Below are positions 54,503 to 63,267 of a stretch of 64,000 bases of DNA, one piece after another. A program made the position numbers and the translations under genes. A model generated the notes under the pieces. The model was not told the origin of the DNA. It searched no databases and saw only the letters and a program-made list of their open reading frames with translations. Source of the stretch: Xanthomarina arctica (lineage in GTDB: Bacteria; Bacteroidota; Bacteroidia; Flavobacteriales; Flavobacteriaceae); NCBI RefSeq assembly GCF_014638915.1, contig NZ_BMFQ01000004.1, positions 409,604 through 473,603 of the forward strand. The letters are read 5' to 3'. How positions within the stretch are numbered: the stretch's first letter is position 1; each line of letters opens with the position of its first letter.

Positions 54503-54652
54503 TTAGATTTAAATACCGTTTTGTTTGTAATAAACAAATCGATCCACAGTAAGGTTTCAAAAATATTTTTGGTCTATTTAGTAGCTTTGTCCATTATTGA
54601 AATTGCATGCCATGTGATAGGCTTCTTGAATATAAATTCGAATATAACTTAG
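54503..54652 (+). pseudogene. Truncated copy of the 7-TM protein gene
   Basis: Translates in one open frame for 49 codons to TAG at 54650 and matches residues ~17-65 of the intact gene at 58623, including the identical run FLVYLVALSIIEIACHVIG. It lacks a start and the last ~155 residues, and the frame is otherwise unbroken, suggesting a recent deletion. Confidence 0.85.
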
Positions 54653-54674
54653 TCATTTGGTAAATGGTAATAAT

Positions 54675-54914
54675 TCACGAAAATGATAGGTCTTTAATTT
54701 GATCCAAAAAATTTTGTTTATAGGCTCTACCCAATGGTAGTTTCTTGCTATTGACTTTTACTGATAGGCTAGAATAGCTTTGGATACTATTTTTGTTAAT
54801 TAATACAGATTTATGAATCCTAATAAATTCGGTAGGGTAAAGGTCTAAAAATTCGGAAATAGATCTTCGCGCTAAATGTTCTTCATTATTAGAGGTAAAG
54901 ATGTTAATATTCAC
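54675..54914 (-). pseudogene. LytTR-domain C-terminal fragment (minus strand)
   Basis: A 79-codon frame with SEFLDLYPTEFIRIHKSVLI and LPLGRAYKQNFLDQI, the second half of a LytTR DNA-binding domain. No receiver or N-terminal part is present, and its GTG lies in the junction with the plus-strand LytTR fragment. It is related to but not a copy of the regulator at 49623. Confidence 0.75.
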
Positions 54915-55111
54915 ACAACCTCAAAAAAAATATACGATACGTCAATCATTATTGGCTATCGCTGAAAGTCTAACCTACCGATATTTTTAAACAATCGCAT
55001 CGATCTTATATTGTGAATAAAACCAAAGTGGAGCGAATTACACCAAATTCAGTGATTATAAATGGAACAGAAATACCCTTGTCCAGATCTTATGCAAAGC
55101 ACTTTAAGTAG
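54901..55111 (+). pseudogene. Broken 3' fragment of the LytTR regulator gene
   Basis: Matches 50083-50291 closely, but is 2 nt longer: one extra A in an A-run and one extra base near the CTACCTTCC site, so the frame is lost twice. It places the leader of adhesin 2 in the same context as that of adhesin 1. Confidence 0.9.
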
Positions 55112-55171
55112 TTATTGGAATACAAAACAGTGCATTTCAACCCTTTTTATTTGCATTTCATGGATTAATGC

Positions 55172-55205
55172 TTAGATTTGGGCCAATTAAAAAACCCAAA
55201 TCTAA
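55172..55205 (+). promoter_or_regulatory. Leader hairpin in front of adhesin 2
   Basis: TTAGATTTGGG and CCCAAATCTAA pair perfectly over 11 bp, ending 6 nt before the ATG at 55212. It matches the one before adhesin 1. Confidence 0.6.
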
Positions 55206-55211
55206 AATCTT

Positions 55212-58094
55212 ATGAAACTTAAACTTTACTTATTTACTTTGGCACTATTATGTCAATTTATAATTTTTGGTCAAACTATTGACCAGCAAAATTCACCAGA
55301 AGAAACCAGTTTTATCAGTACAAATTACCCAGATGCTGGAGGTCAATCCTTTACAGCTGGTGTAACAGGAGATCTATCCCAAATAGATCTTAAAATAAAT
55401 AGCAAAAGTTTTACTGCTGTGGAAGGTAGCTTTGATTTATTGGTATATAGTGGTAACGGATATGGCGGTACGCTTTTAAATACCACATCGCTTGAAGTTC
55501 TTTTAGATTACGGAGTACAGAATATAAGCTTCACCCTTTCTTCTCCAATAGCTATTACAAGTGGTAATTTTTATACGATGCGTCTTGTTATGAATAATAA
55601 TATTGATATGGATACACGCATCACAATGGGAAACACTTATAGTGATGGTGGTTTATATTATCAAGAAGGAAACGCTAGTTTTTATAATTTGGGAGATTTA
55701 TGGTTTATAACCTATGTTACAACAGGACCAAATGCACCAACAGCTTCTGCTCAAAGCTTTTGTGAAGGTGCCACCGTTGCAGATTTGCAAGCCACAGGTA
55801 CAGATTTAAAATGGTACACAGCAGAAACAGATGGTACAGCCTTAGTAACTACTACAGTACTTTCTTCTGCAACATATTATGTTTCTCAAACTGTAAATGA
55901 AACAGAGAGCGAAAGAACTTCGGTAAGTGTAAATGTTTCGTCAGCAATTACGGTTACAGCAACGTCCACAAATGTAAGTTGTAATGGTTACAATGACGGA
56001 AGTATTACAACAACAGTGTCAGGCGGAACAGCACCTTATATTTATTTCTGGAGTAATGGAGAAACAACCGCTTCCATAAGCAACTTACAATCTGGGACAT
56101 ATAATTTACTAGCCGTAATCGATGACAACGGCTGTGAGTTAGGAGATGGTTTTGGTAACCCTTATGCGTTATCAGTAACAATATCACAACCTGCTTTTTT
56201 AAATGCACCAACAGCAGAAGCACAAGCTTTTTGTGGCGCTGCAACCGTTGCAGATTTATTACCAGAATCTAGTTCAACTATAATTTGGTATAATGTAGCA
56301 ACGGAAGGTTCAGCATTAGAGGCTACTGCATCTTTAGCAACAGGAACATATTATGTTTCAGAAACAAATGCCAACGGTTGTGAAAGTGAAAGAACTACAG
56401 TTAATGTTTCTTTAAACGAAATGCCACATGCGCCAACAGCAAATAGCGTACAAATTTATACTAGTGAAGCAACTATTGCAGACTTAACAGTTACAGGTAC
56501 AGGCTTACTTTGGTACGATGCTGCTACAAATGGCACGTCTTTAGACTTAACTGTCAGTTTAGTAGATGGTACTACGTATTATGTAAGTCAAACCACCACA
56601 TGTGGAGAAAGCTTAAAAACAGCAATAACCGTAAAACAAATTAGTGAAGCATCACAAGACTTTTGTGGGTCTGCAACCGTAGAGAATTTAACCAGCTCAC
56701 CATCAACAGATGCAACAGTTAATTGGTACCCAGATGCTACTGGAGGTACTGCATTAGAGAATTCTACAGCACTTGGTACAGGCACTTATTATGTGGAGCA
56801 AGAAACACCTACTACTGTTACGACTTTAGCAAGTGGCTTTATTTTTCCACATGGAGTAGCTATTCAAGCCGATGGAAAAATTGTGGTGGCAGACACTTAT
56901 AATGATGAGGTTAAACGGATGGATGCCGATGGTTCAAATATAGAAATTTTAGGAAGTGACTTCGTACGTCCTCGTGGAGTAGCTATTCAATCCGATGGAA
57001 AAATAGTGGTGGTAGGTTCTTCTGGTAGTAATTCTATTAAACGAATGAATGCAGATGGTTCAAGTATAGAAATTTTAGGAAGTGGTTTTGTTAGTCTTAA
57101 TGCAGTAGCGATTCAAGCCGATGGAAAGATTGTGGTGGCAGATACCCAAAGTGATCAGATTAAAAGAATGGATGCCAATGGTTTTAATATAGAAATTTTA
57201 GGTAGTGGTTTCAATAGCCCTTATGGAGTAGCCATCCAAACCGATGGAAGAATTTTAGTTGCAAATTATCATAATAATGATAATACAGTTAAACGAATGA
57301 ATGCAGATGGTTTAAATATAGAAATATTAGGAAGTGGTTTTTCTAACCCAAGCGGAGTAGCTGTACAAGCAGATGGAAAAATTGTGGTGGCAGAATTAGG
57401 TAATAACTCTATTAAACGTATGAATGCCGATGGTACAGGTATAGAAATTTTAGGAAATGGATTTGAAGCCCCAGCTGGATTAACCATACAAGCAAATGGA
57501 GATATTTTAGTGACAGATGGTGAGTTTATTAAACGTATTACAGAAGGCTTATCTAATAGAGTTGCGGTTAGTGTTACAATTAATGAAATTCCAGATGAAC
57601 CAACAGTAACTACACCAATTACTTATAGTGAAGGTGATACTGCAAGTGAATTAGCTGTAACAACAGGAGGTTCAGGGGTATTATGGTACACAACAGAAAC
57701 TGGAGGGACAGGTTCTACTACAGCGCCAACGCCAAGTACAGCAACCGTTGGTTCAACATCCTATTGGGTAACCAGTACAAATGAGAACGGTTGCGAAAGT
57801 GAAAGAGTAGAAGTAGTGGTATCAGTAGAGGAGACCTTAGGAATTAATGAAAATGAGATGTTAAAAAACATTAATATCTATCCAAACCCAACCAAAGCAT
57901 ATGTTACAATTACCTTACCAAAAACACAAGAATCCAAAATTACAGTTTACGATTTAAATGGAAGGTTACTTCTAAACCAATCAAATACAAATGGTAATTT
58001 CAAAATAGATTTAAGCGCTTATCAAGCTGGTGTCTATCTTTTAAAAATTGAAGTAAATCAAAACGAAATCATAAAAAGAATTATAAAGAACTAA
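55212..58094 (+). CDS. Large T9SS adhesin-like protein 2 (SprB repeat, Ig-like, β-propeller)
   Basis: 960 residues. Signal peptide ends near IIFGQ. The first ~170 residues differ from adhesin 1 and include a choice-of-anchor-like module (GGQSFTAGVTG). Then Ig-like repeats (FCEGATVADLQAT), a SprB-type repeat at ~255-330 (TNVSCNGYNDGSITTTVSGG, SNLQSGTYNLLA), further Ig-like units, a NHL-like propeller (VAIQADGKIVVADT, IKRMNADG), and a T9SS type A end (NINIYPNPTKAYVTITL) almost identical to adhesin 1. There is no LamG domain. Likely surface adhesin. Confidence 0.9.
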   Translation: MKLKLYLFTLALLCQFIIFGQTIDQQNSPEETSFISTNYPDAGGQSFTAGVTGDLSQIDLKINSKSFTAVEGSFDLLVYSGNGYGGTLLNTTSLEVLLDYGVQNISFTLSSPIAITSGNFYTMRLVMNNNIDMDTRITMGNTYSDGGLYYQEGNASFYNLGDLWFITYVTTGPNAPTASAQSFCEGATVADLQATGTDLKWYTAETDGTALVTTTVLSSATYYVSQTVNETESERTSVSVNVSSAITVTATSTNVSCNGYNDGSITTTVSGGTAPYIYFWSNGETTASISNLQSGTYNLLAVIDDNGCELGDGFGNPYALSVTISQPAFLNAPTAEAQAFCGAATVADLLPESSSTIIWYNVATEGSALEATASLATGTYYVSETNANGCESERTTVNVSLNEMPHAPTANSVQIYTSEATIADLTVTGTGLLWYDAATNGTSLDLTVSLVDGTTYYVSQTTTCGESLKTAITVKQISEASQDFCGSATVENLTSSPSTDATVNWYPDATGGTALENSTALGTGTYYVEQETPTTVTTLASGFIFPHGVAIQADGKIVVADTYNDEVKRMDADGSNIEILGSDFVRPRGVAIQSDGKIVVVGSSGSNSIKRMNADGSSIEILGSGFVSLNAVAIQADGKIVVADTQSDQIKRMDANGFNIEILGSGFNSPYGVAIQTDGRILVANYHNNDNTVKRMNADGLNIEILGSGFSNPSGVAVQADGKIVVAELGNNSIKRMNADGTGIEILGNGFEAPAGLTIQANGDILVTDGEFIKRITEGLSNRVAVSVTINEIPDEPTVTTPITYSEGDTASELAVTTGGSGVLWYTTETGGTGSTTAPTPSTATVGSTSYWVTSTNENGCESERVEVVVSVEETLGINENEMLKNINIYPNPTKAYVTITLPKTQESKITVYDLNGRLLLNQSNTNGNFKIDLSAYQAGVYLLKIEVNQNEIIKRIIKN

Positions 58095-58118
58095 TAATAG
58101 TAATTTTAGATCTGGTTG

Positions 58119-58157
58119 AAAATGGCGATACCCTTAACAGGTGTCGCTATTTTTTAT
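58119..58157 (+). terminator. Terminator after adhesin 2
   Basis: The same GGCGATACC / GGTGTCGC hairpin as at 54088-54126, followed by TTTTTT. Confidence 0.75.
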
Positions 58158-58366
58158 AGAATAATTCTAAGATTCTAATCTACCTCTTTATAGGGCAGTG
58201 CAACAACCACTTACATACAAAGAAAGGTATCTCAAAACTCTTTTATTGCTTCTACTAAGATTAGTAGTTAGATTTGATACTTATTAAGCTATTTAAATCA
58301 ATACGGGAAGTTTTCGTATCACCCACATTAGTTAAATTTTTTAAGGGATTTGATTAATAAGCAGAG

Positions 58367-58404
58367 AAACAGCGTTTACCTTTATTGGTAGCGCTGTTTT
58401 TTAT
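58367..58404 (+). terminator. Second hairpin downstream of adhesin 2
   Basis: AAACAGCG and CGCTGTTT with a T-run; the counterpart of 54328-54365. The rest of the 528-nt gap to 58622 holds only sequence shared with the first copy. Confidence 0.5.
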
Positions 58405-58622
58405 GAAATTAATTTTTATATTTGCTTTAATCTCTTATAGTAGAACTTTCATTGAGATAGATCACAATCACTAATGCGCAAAGTTATCTGTCCAAATGCT
58501 AAACTAAATATGCTTTCAACCTGAATAAATTTTAGGTTTACAATAAACAATGTGTTTGTTTTGTTACTAAAAAGTATAAATAGAAAAACTAATATGTTAT
58601 CTAAATCTAACAGAATCAATAA

Positions 58623-59288
58623 ATGAATTTTCTCTTTTCTTTCTCCATAAGCTTAATCGGTTTACTATTTTTAGTTCTAAATACCGTTTTGTTCGTAAAA
58701 AATAAATCTATCCATAAGAGGGTTTCAAAAATATTTTTGGTCTATTTAGTGGCATTATCCATAATTGAAATTGCATGCCATGTGATAGGTTTCTTGAATC
58801 CGAATTCAAATATGTTTATTTCTCATTTTTACTTTGTTTTCCAATTTGTCTTTTTGAGTCTTTTGTATTATAAGATATTTGATAATATGATTATTAAAAA
58901 GGCCATATTAGTAATTTTGGTACTTCAATTATTAATTTTAAGTTGGATTTATTTTTCTGACTTTCAGTTATTTTGGGATTTTAATCTTTATGAAATTGTA
59001 TCATGTTCCTCAATTCTGGTTCTCTATGCTTTATTATTCATTTTTAGAAATTTTGAAAAAGAGCATAAATATTTCAACTTTTCAGTGGGTTTAATTTTAT
59101 ATTTAATCTGTAGTGTTTCAATTTTTACCTCTGGAAACATGGAACTGGTTTTATGGGAAGAACCATTTGTCGATATTTGGATCTTCAACTCCATCTTTTA
59201 CATTCTGTTTCAGTATATGATTTATAGAGAATATAAATTCCTTACAAAAACTAACAACACCGTACTTGAAGCTAAATTGCGTTTATAG
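58623..59288 (+). CDS. Seven-helix membrane protein of unknown function
   Basis: 221 residues with seven predicted membrane helices (near 4-26, 36-60, 64-88, 93-113, 122-142, 150-172 and 186-206), short loops, and a polar C-terminal tail. I do not recognise the family. It sits next to adhesin 2 and a truncated copy follows adhesin 1, so it was part of the ancestral duplicated unit with the LytTR regulator and the adhesin. A membrane sensor or accessory role is an inference. Confidence 0.8.
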   Translation: MNFLFSFSISLIGLLFLVLNTVLFVKNKSIHKRVSKIFLVYLVALSIIEIACHVIGFLNPNSNMFISHFYFVFQFVFLSLLYYKIFDNMIIKKAILVILVLQLLILSWIYFSDFQLFWDFNLYEIVSCSSILVLYALLFIFRNFEKEHKYFNFSVGLILYLICSVSIFTSGNMELVLWEEPFVDIWIFNSIFYILFQYMIYREYKFLTKTNNTVLEAKLRL

Positions 59289-59296
59289 TTAAGTCA

Positions 59297-59333
59297 AAAA
59301 AAAAGCCAACTCAAAATGAGTTGGCTTTTATAT
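59297..59333. terminator. Bidirectional terminator between the 7-TM gene and rplT
   Basis: AAAAGCCAACTCA and TGAGTTGGCTTTT form a 13-bp stem with loop AAA, with A- and T-rich flanks on both sides. It ends both convergent transcripts. Confidence 0.93.
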
Positions 59334-59366
59334 AAGTGAAATATGTTATACAATAGGCGAAACGCC

Positions 59367-59711
59367 TTATTTAATTTTCTCTATTATTGCTTTAAAAGCG
59401 TCTGGGTGATTCATTGCTAAATCGGCTAAAACCTTACGGTTTAATTCGATTTCATTAGCTTTTAATTTACCCATAAATTGAGAATAAGATAAACCATGTA
59501 ATCTGGCTCCAGCGTTAATACGCGTAATCCATAATGCACGGAAATTTCTCTTTTTAACTCTACGGTCTCTATACGAATATTGCATCGCTTTATCAACCGC
59601 ATTTTTTGCTACTGTCCAAACGTTTTTACGACGTCCGAAGTAACCTTTTGCTTGTTTAAGCACCTTTTTTCTTCTGGCTCTTTTGGCTACAGAATTTACT
59701 GATCTTGGCAT
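59367..59711 (-). CDS. rplT: Ribosomal protein L20
   Basis: 114 residues, normal length: [59 protein letters not shown] component of the large ribosomal subunit and last gene of the thrS-infC-rpmI-rplT operon. Confidence 0.98.
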   Translation of the reverse strand: MPRSVNSVAKRARRKKVLKQAKGYFGRRKNVWTVAKNAVDKAMQYSYRDRRVKKRNFRALWITRINAGARLHGLSYSQFMGKLKANEIELNRKVLADLAMNHPDAFKAIIEKIK

Positions 59712-59848
59712 ATTTTAATTGTTTTTTGTAGTAGGCGGTCGATTTTGTTTCGACACTTTAGTTCAAAAATCTAAAATTAACATTCGCTAATCTTAAATAT
59801 TTTGAGGCCTAACTCCAGGGTTTATAAAAATTATTTAACCGAACGTGA

Positions 59849-60046
59849 TTACTTTAATCGTAATTGTTCTTTAATACTGTTCTCATCACTCGCATGTACT
59901 AAAGTACTGTGAGTTAATGCTAACTTACGCTTTTTAGACTTCTTTGTTAAGATGTGACTCTTAAAAGCGTGCTTTCTTTTAATCTTACCAGTACCTGTAA
60001 CTTTAAATCGTTTTTTGGCACTAGATTTGGTTTTCATTTTAGGCAT
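59849..60046 (-). CDS. rpmI: Ribosomal protein L35
   Basis: 65 residues, highly basic: [20 protein letters not shown], then [20 protein letters not shown]. The order infC-rpmI-rplT is the conserved one. Confidence 0.97.
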   Translation of the reverse strand: MPKMKTKSSAKKRFKVTGTGKIKRKHAFKSHILTKKSKKRKLALTHSTLVHASDENSIKEQLRLK

Positions 60047-60102
60047 CTTGTTCTCCTAGTTTTGTTTATTTCACTTATTATTTTCAACCTGTATATCAGG
60101 AA

Positions 60103-60657
60103 TTATTTCGATTTTCTTGGAGCAATAAACATAGTCATACGTTTACCTTCCAGTTTAGGCATTTGTTCTACTTTACCTAATTCTTCTAAATCTTGAGCTA
60201 ATCTCAGTAGCAAAATCTGCCCTTGTTCTTTAAAAACAATAGAACGTCCTTTAAAGAATACAAATGCTTTTAATTTAGCACCTTCTTTTAAAAACTTTTC
60301 AGCATGTTTCTTTTTAAAATCGTAATCATGATCATCGGTTTGCGGTCCAAATCGAATCTCTTTTACTACAACTTTACTAGCTTTAGATTTTAAAACTTTT
60401 TCACGTTTCTTTTGTTCATAAAGAAACTTTTTATAATCCATAACCTTACAAACAGGAGGATCTGCTTTAGGAGATATTTCTACAAGGTCTAAACCTTGTT
60501 GGTCTGCTATGGCAAGCGCATCTTTAGTTGGATAAACACCAACTTCGATATTATCACCTACTAAACGGACTTTTTCAGACCTAATTTTAGAATTAATTCT
60601 GTGCTGATCTTCTTGACTAACACGTCTTGAGACTTGTTTTCTTCTACGTATTGCTAT
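60103..60657 (-). CDS. infC: Translation initiation factor IF-3, non-canonical AUA start
   Basis: 184 residues when started at ATA (60655-60657), giving (M)[20 protein letters not shown] at the N-terminus, then the IF-3 N-domain ([40 protein letters not shown]), linker and C-domain ([20 protein letters not shown]). An in-frame TAA lies four codons upstream, and there is no ATG, GTG or TTG before an internal Met at codon 73. IF-3 genes are known for rare start codons that allow autoregulation. The Met73 start would delete most of the N-domain. Confidence 0.93.
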   Translation of the reverse strand: MAIRRRKQVSRRVSQEDQHRINSKIRSEKVRLVGDNIEVGVYPTKDALAIADQQGLDLVEISPKADPPVCKVMDYKKFLYEQKKREKVLKSKASKVVVKEIRFGPQTDDHDYDFKKKHAEKFLKEGAKLKAFVFFKGRSIVFKEQGQILLLRLAQDLEELGKVEQMPKLEGKRMTMFIAPRKSK

Positions 60658-60684
60658 GGCTTTATGTTTTTAGTTAAACTTATT

Positions 60685-62622
60685 TTAAAATGTTTTTAAT
60701 GTCTTATTAATTTCTTCATTAATAATATTTGTTAAGTCTTGTACAGTAATCATGCCAAGATCTTCCCCTCCATGTTGACGAACAGAAATCATGCTTTCTT
60801 GCTCCTCATTCTCTCCAACAATAACCATATATGGGATTTTCTTCATTTCGGCTTCCCGAATTTTCTTCCCCATGGTCTCATTTCTATTATCAATCAGGGC
60901 GCGAATTTCGTTATTTTCTAACACATTTAAAACTTTTTTCGCGTATTTTTCATATTTCTCACTAATTGATAGGACAATAACCTGATCGGGGATAAGCCAA
61001 AGTGGGAAGTTTCCTGCAGTATGCTCTAGTAAAATAGCAATAAATCGTTCCATACTACCAAAAGGAGCACGATGGATCATTACTGGTCGGTGCAGTTCAT
61101 TGTCACTACCTTTATAGTTTAATTCAAAACGCTCCGGTAAGTTGTAATCTACTTGAATTGTACCAAGTTGCCACTGTCTCCCTAAGGCGTCTTTTACCAT
61201 AAAATCTAATTTAGGTCCGTAAAAAGCCGCTTCACCAGTTTTTACTACATAATTTAATTCTTTGTCAATGGCCGCATTTAAAATTGCTTTCTCTGCTTTT
61301 TCCCAGTTTTCATCGCTTCCAATATATTTTTCTGGGTTCTCAGGATCTCTTAAAGATACTTGAGCTGTGAAATTTTCAAATCCTAAAGATCCAAAAACAT
61401 AAAGAACTAAATCGATAACATCCTTAAACTCTTTATCTAATTGTTCAGGTGTACAAAAAATATGTGCGTCATCTTGCGTAAAACCTCTTACACGAGTTAA
61501 GCCGTGAAGTTCACCACTTTGTTCATATCTGTATACGGTACCAAATTCAGCAAAACGTTTTGGCAAATCTTTATAAGACCACTGCGAGCTATTATATATC
61601 TCACAATGATGAGGGCAATTCATCGGTTTCAATAAGAATTCTTCACCGTCTTTTGGTGTAAGTATAGGTTGAAAGCTATCTGCACCATACTTTTCATAAT
61701 GTCCAGAAGTAACGTACAATTCTTTTTGCCCAATATGAGGTGTGATAACCATTTCGTATCCAGCCTTTTTCTGAGCTTTCTTTAAGAAGTTCTCCAAACG
61801 TTCACGTAAAGCGGCTCCTTTAGGTAACCATAATGGAAGGCCTTGACCAACTTTTTGTGAAAAAGTAAATAACTCAAGTTCCTTTCCTAGCTTTCTATGG
61901 TCTCTTTTCTTTGCTTCTTCAAGTAATTCTAAATATTCCGTAAGCTCTTTTTGCTTCGGAAAAGAAATACCATATAATCTGGTTAATTGTTTGTTCTTTT
62001 CATCACCTTTCCAATAGGCTCCAGCAACACTAAGTATCTTAACGGCTTTTACAATTCCTGTATTTGGAATATGTCCACCACGACATAAATCTGTAAAAGT
62101 AGAATGATCGCAGAAAGTGATCGTTCCATCTTCTAGATTTTCAATTAAATCTACTTTATAACTATTGATGTCTTTATAGTATGAAAGAGCTTCGGCTTTA
62201 GATAAAGAACGCATATTAAAATCATGCTTTCCTCTAGCTATCTCCAACATCTTATCTTCAATGCGTTTAAAATCTTTATCAGAAATAGTTTCTTCTCCTA
62301 AATCAATATCGTAATAAAAACCATTTTCTATTGCAGGACCAACCCACAACTTCGCATTTGGATAAAGTTCTTCTATTGCTTGAGCAAGTATATGCGCAGA
62401 GGAATGCCAGAATGCTTTTTTACCTTCATCATCTTTCCATGTATATAATATTAAAGAGCCATCTGTAGTTAATGATGTGGTTGTTTCAATAACAGTATCG
62501 TTAAATTTAGCTGAAATAACATTTCTAGCAAAGCCTTCGCTAATGCTTTTAGCTACTTCCATAACGGTCGTGTTTTCTTCATACGACCTAATACTACCAT
62601 CTGGCAATGTAATCTCTATCAT
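60685..62622 (-). CDS. thrS: Threonyl-tRNA synthetase
   Basis: 645 residues from ATG at 62622. The 19-codon extension upstream overlaps the promoter and is rejected. Order: TGS domain (MIEITLPDGSIRSYEENTTV), editing domain with HSSAHIL, class II core with PMNCPHHCEIY (zinc Cys), RYEQSGELHGLTRVRGFTQD (motif 2) and PFGSMERFIAILLEH (motif 3), then the anticodon-binding domain. It charges tRNA-Thr. First gene of the thrS-infC-rpmI-rplT operon, 27 nt before infC. Confidence 0.97.
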   Translation of the reverse strand: MIEITLPDGSIRSYEENTTVMEVAKSISEGFARNVISAKFNDTVIETTTSLTTDGSLILYTWKDDEGKKAFWHSSAHILAQAIEELYPNAKLWVGPAIENGFYYDIDLGEETISDKDFKRIEDKMLEIARGKHDFNMRSLSKAEALSYYKDINSYKVDLIENLEDGTITFCDHSTFTDLCRGGHIPNTGIVKAVKILSVAGAYWKGDEKNKQLTRLYGISFPKQKELTEYLELLEEAKKRDHRKLGKELELFTFSQKVGQGLPLWLPKGAALRERLENFLKKAQKKAGYEMVITPHIGQKELYVTSGHYEKYGADSFQPILTPKDGEEFLLKPMNCPHHCEIYNSSQWSYKDLPKRFAEFGTVYRYEQSGELHGLTRVRGFTQDDAHIFCTPEQLDKEFKDVIDLVLYVFGSLGFENFTAQVSLRDPENPEKYIGSDENWEKAEKAILNAAIDKELNYVVKTGEAAFYGPKLDFMVKDALGRQWQLGTIQVDYNLPERFELNYKGSDNELHRPVMIHRAPFGSMERFIAILLEHTAGNFPLWLIPDQVIVLSISEKYEKYAKKVLNVLENNEIRALIDNRNETMGKKIREAEMKKIPYMVIVGENEEQESMISVRQHGGEDLGMITVQDLTNIINEEINKTLKTF

Positions 62623-62648
62623 TATATATATGTATTTAAATAAGGTAG

Positions 62649-62679
62649 CAAAGATAATAGTATAATAATTTACATACAA
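62649..62679 (-). promoter_or_regulatory. Promoter of the thrS operon
   Basis: TTG, 20 nt, TATCTTTG on the minus strand, 26 nt upstream of the thrS ATG. It fixes the start at 62622. Confidence 0.8.
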
Positions 62680-62928
62680 TGTTACATCCTAAAATTTGTT
62701 TGATATCATTTTTATGCATATTGACTACATATATATGTATAAAAGTTAAGGATGTATTCTTAAAAACTAGAAGTTCCTTACTATATATAGATACTGTTTT
62801 ATAAATAGAATGATATACAAAACTAGTTATTGTAAGATTTATTAAATATTTCCGATTTCTATCTATTAAGTTTCAGTTGATTAAGTCTTACTTCAAAAAA
62901 AACTTATTTTTTTTATAAGAATTGTTTG

Positions 62929-62957
62929 TTTGTAAAAGAAAAAGGGTTGTATATTTG
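62929..62957 (+). promoter_or_regulatory. rRNA promoter P1
   Basis: TTTG at 62929-62932 (other TTG options lie up to 8 nt upstream) and TATATTTG at 62950-62957, about 310 nt before 16S. It is followed by GCACTCGCT. Confidence 0.75.
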
Positions 62958-62989
62958 CACTCGCTAAAAACAACATCTGTTATAGTGAA

Positions 62990-63000
62990 GTTCTTTAAAA
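62990..63000 (+). promoter_or_regulatory. BoxA-like antitermination site
   Basis: GTTCTTTAAAA resembles the boxA element of rRNA leaders. It lies in the leader made from P1. Confidence 0.45.
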
Positions 63001-63064
63001 GTAGTGTTAATTGAAGATTAGGAAAAGGTCAAAAAAACTTTTTCAAATTTTTTTTCAAAAAACA

Positions 63065-63095
63065 TTGTGTAAGAATAAAAAGGGTTTTATATTTG
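63065..63095 (+). promoter_or_regulatory. rRNA promoter P2
   Basis: TTG at 63065-63067, 20 nt, TATATTTG at 63088-63095, within a module almost identical to P1 (AAAAGGGTT, TATATTTGCAC, CGCT). Confidence 0.8.
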
Positions 63096-63267
63096 CACCC
63101 GCTTAGGAGATTAACGCCCTAGGGAAGTAAGAAAAAAGTTCATAGACATATTGAATTGACAGCGTAAGATTTAGCTGGAAACGGTTAAATCAAACAAAGA
63201 GAATAAATTATTTTGAGTACCTAATTAAAACTATTTCGATTGGTTGTTAAATAATATTTAAGAATTA

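Larger units (their letters stand above)
50083..54652. repeat. Tandem duplication, copy 1
   Basis: From within the LytTR gene through the adhesin and its 3' flank to the truncated 7-TM gene, this segment matches 54901-58800 along most of its flanks and gene ends: the LytTR end, the 5' leader, the 3' coding end, both trailing hairpins and the 7-TM gene start. Confidence 0.85.
54901..58800. repeat. Tandem duplication, copy 2
   Basis: The partner of 50083-54652. The flanks (LytTR end, leader, 3' coding end, both hairpins, 7-TM gene start) align in the same order; the central protein regions differ in domain content. Confidence 0.85.

Noticed and set aside
54064..55211. Insertion sequence between the adhesins
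   Set aside because: No transposase or terminal inverted repeats are seen; all recognisable parts are explained by duplication and LytTR or 7-TM fragments.
62623..62679. Longer N-terminus for thrS
   Set aside because: It overlaps the consensus promoter at 62649-62679 and precedes the conserved MIEITLPDGS start.
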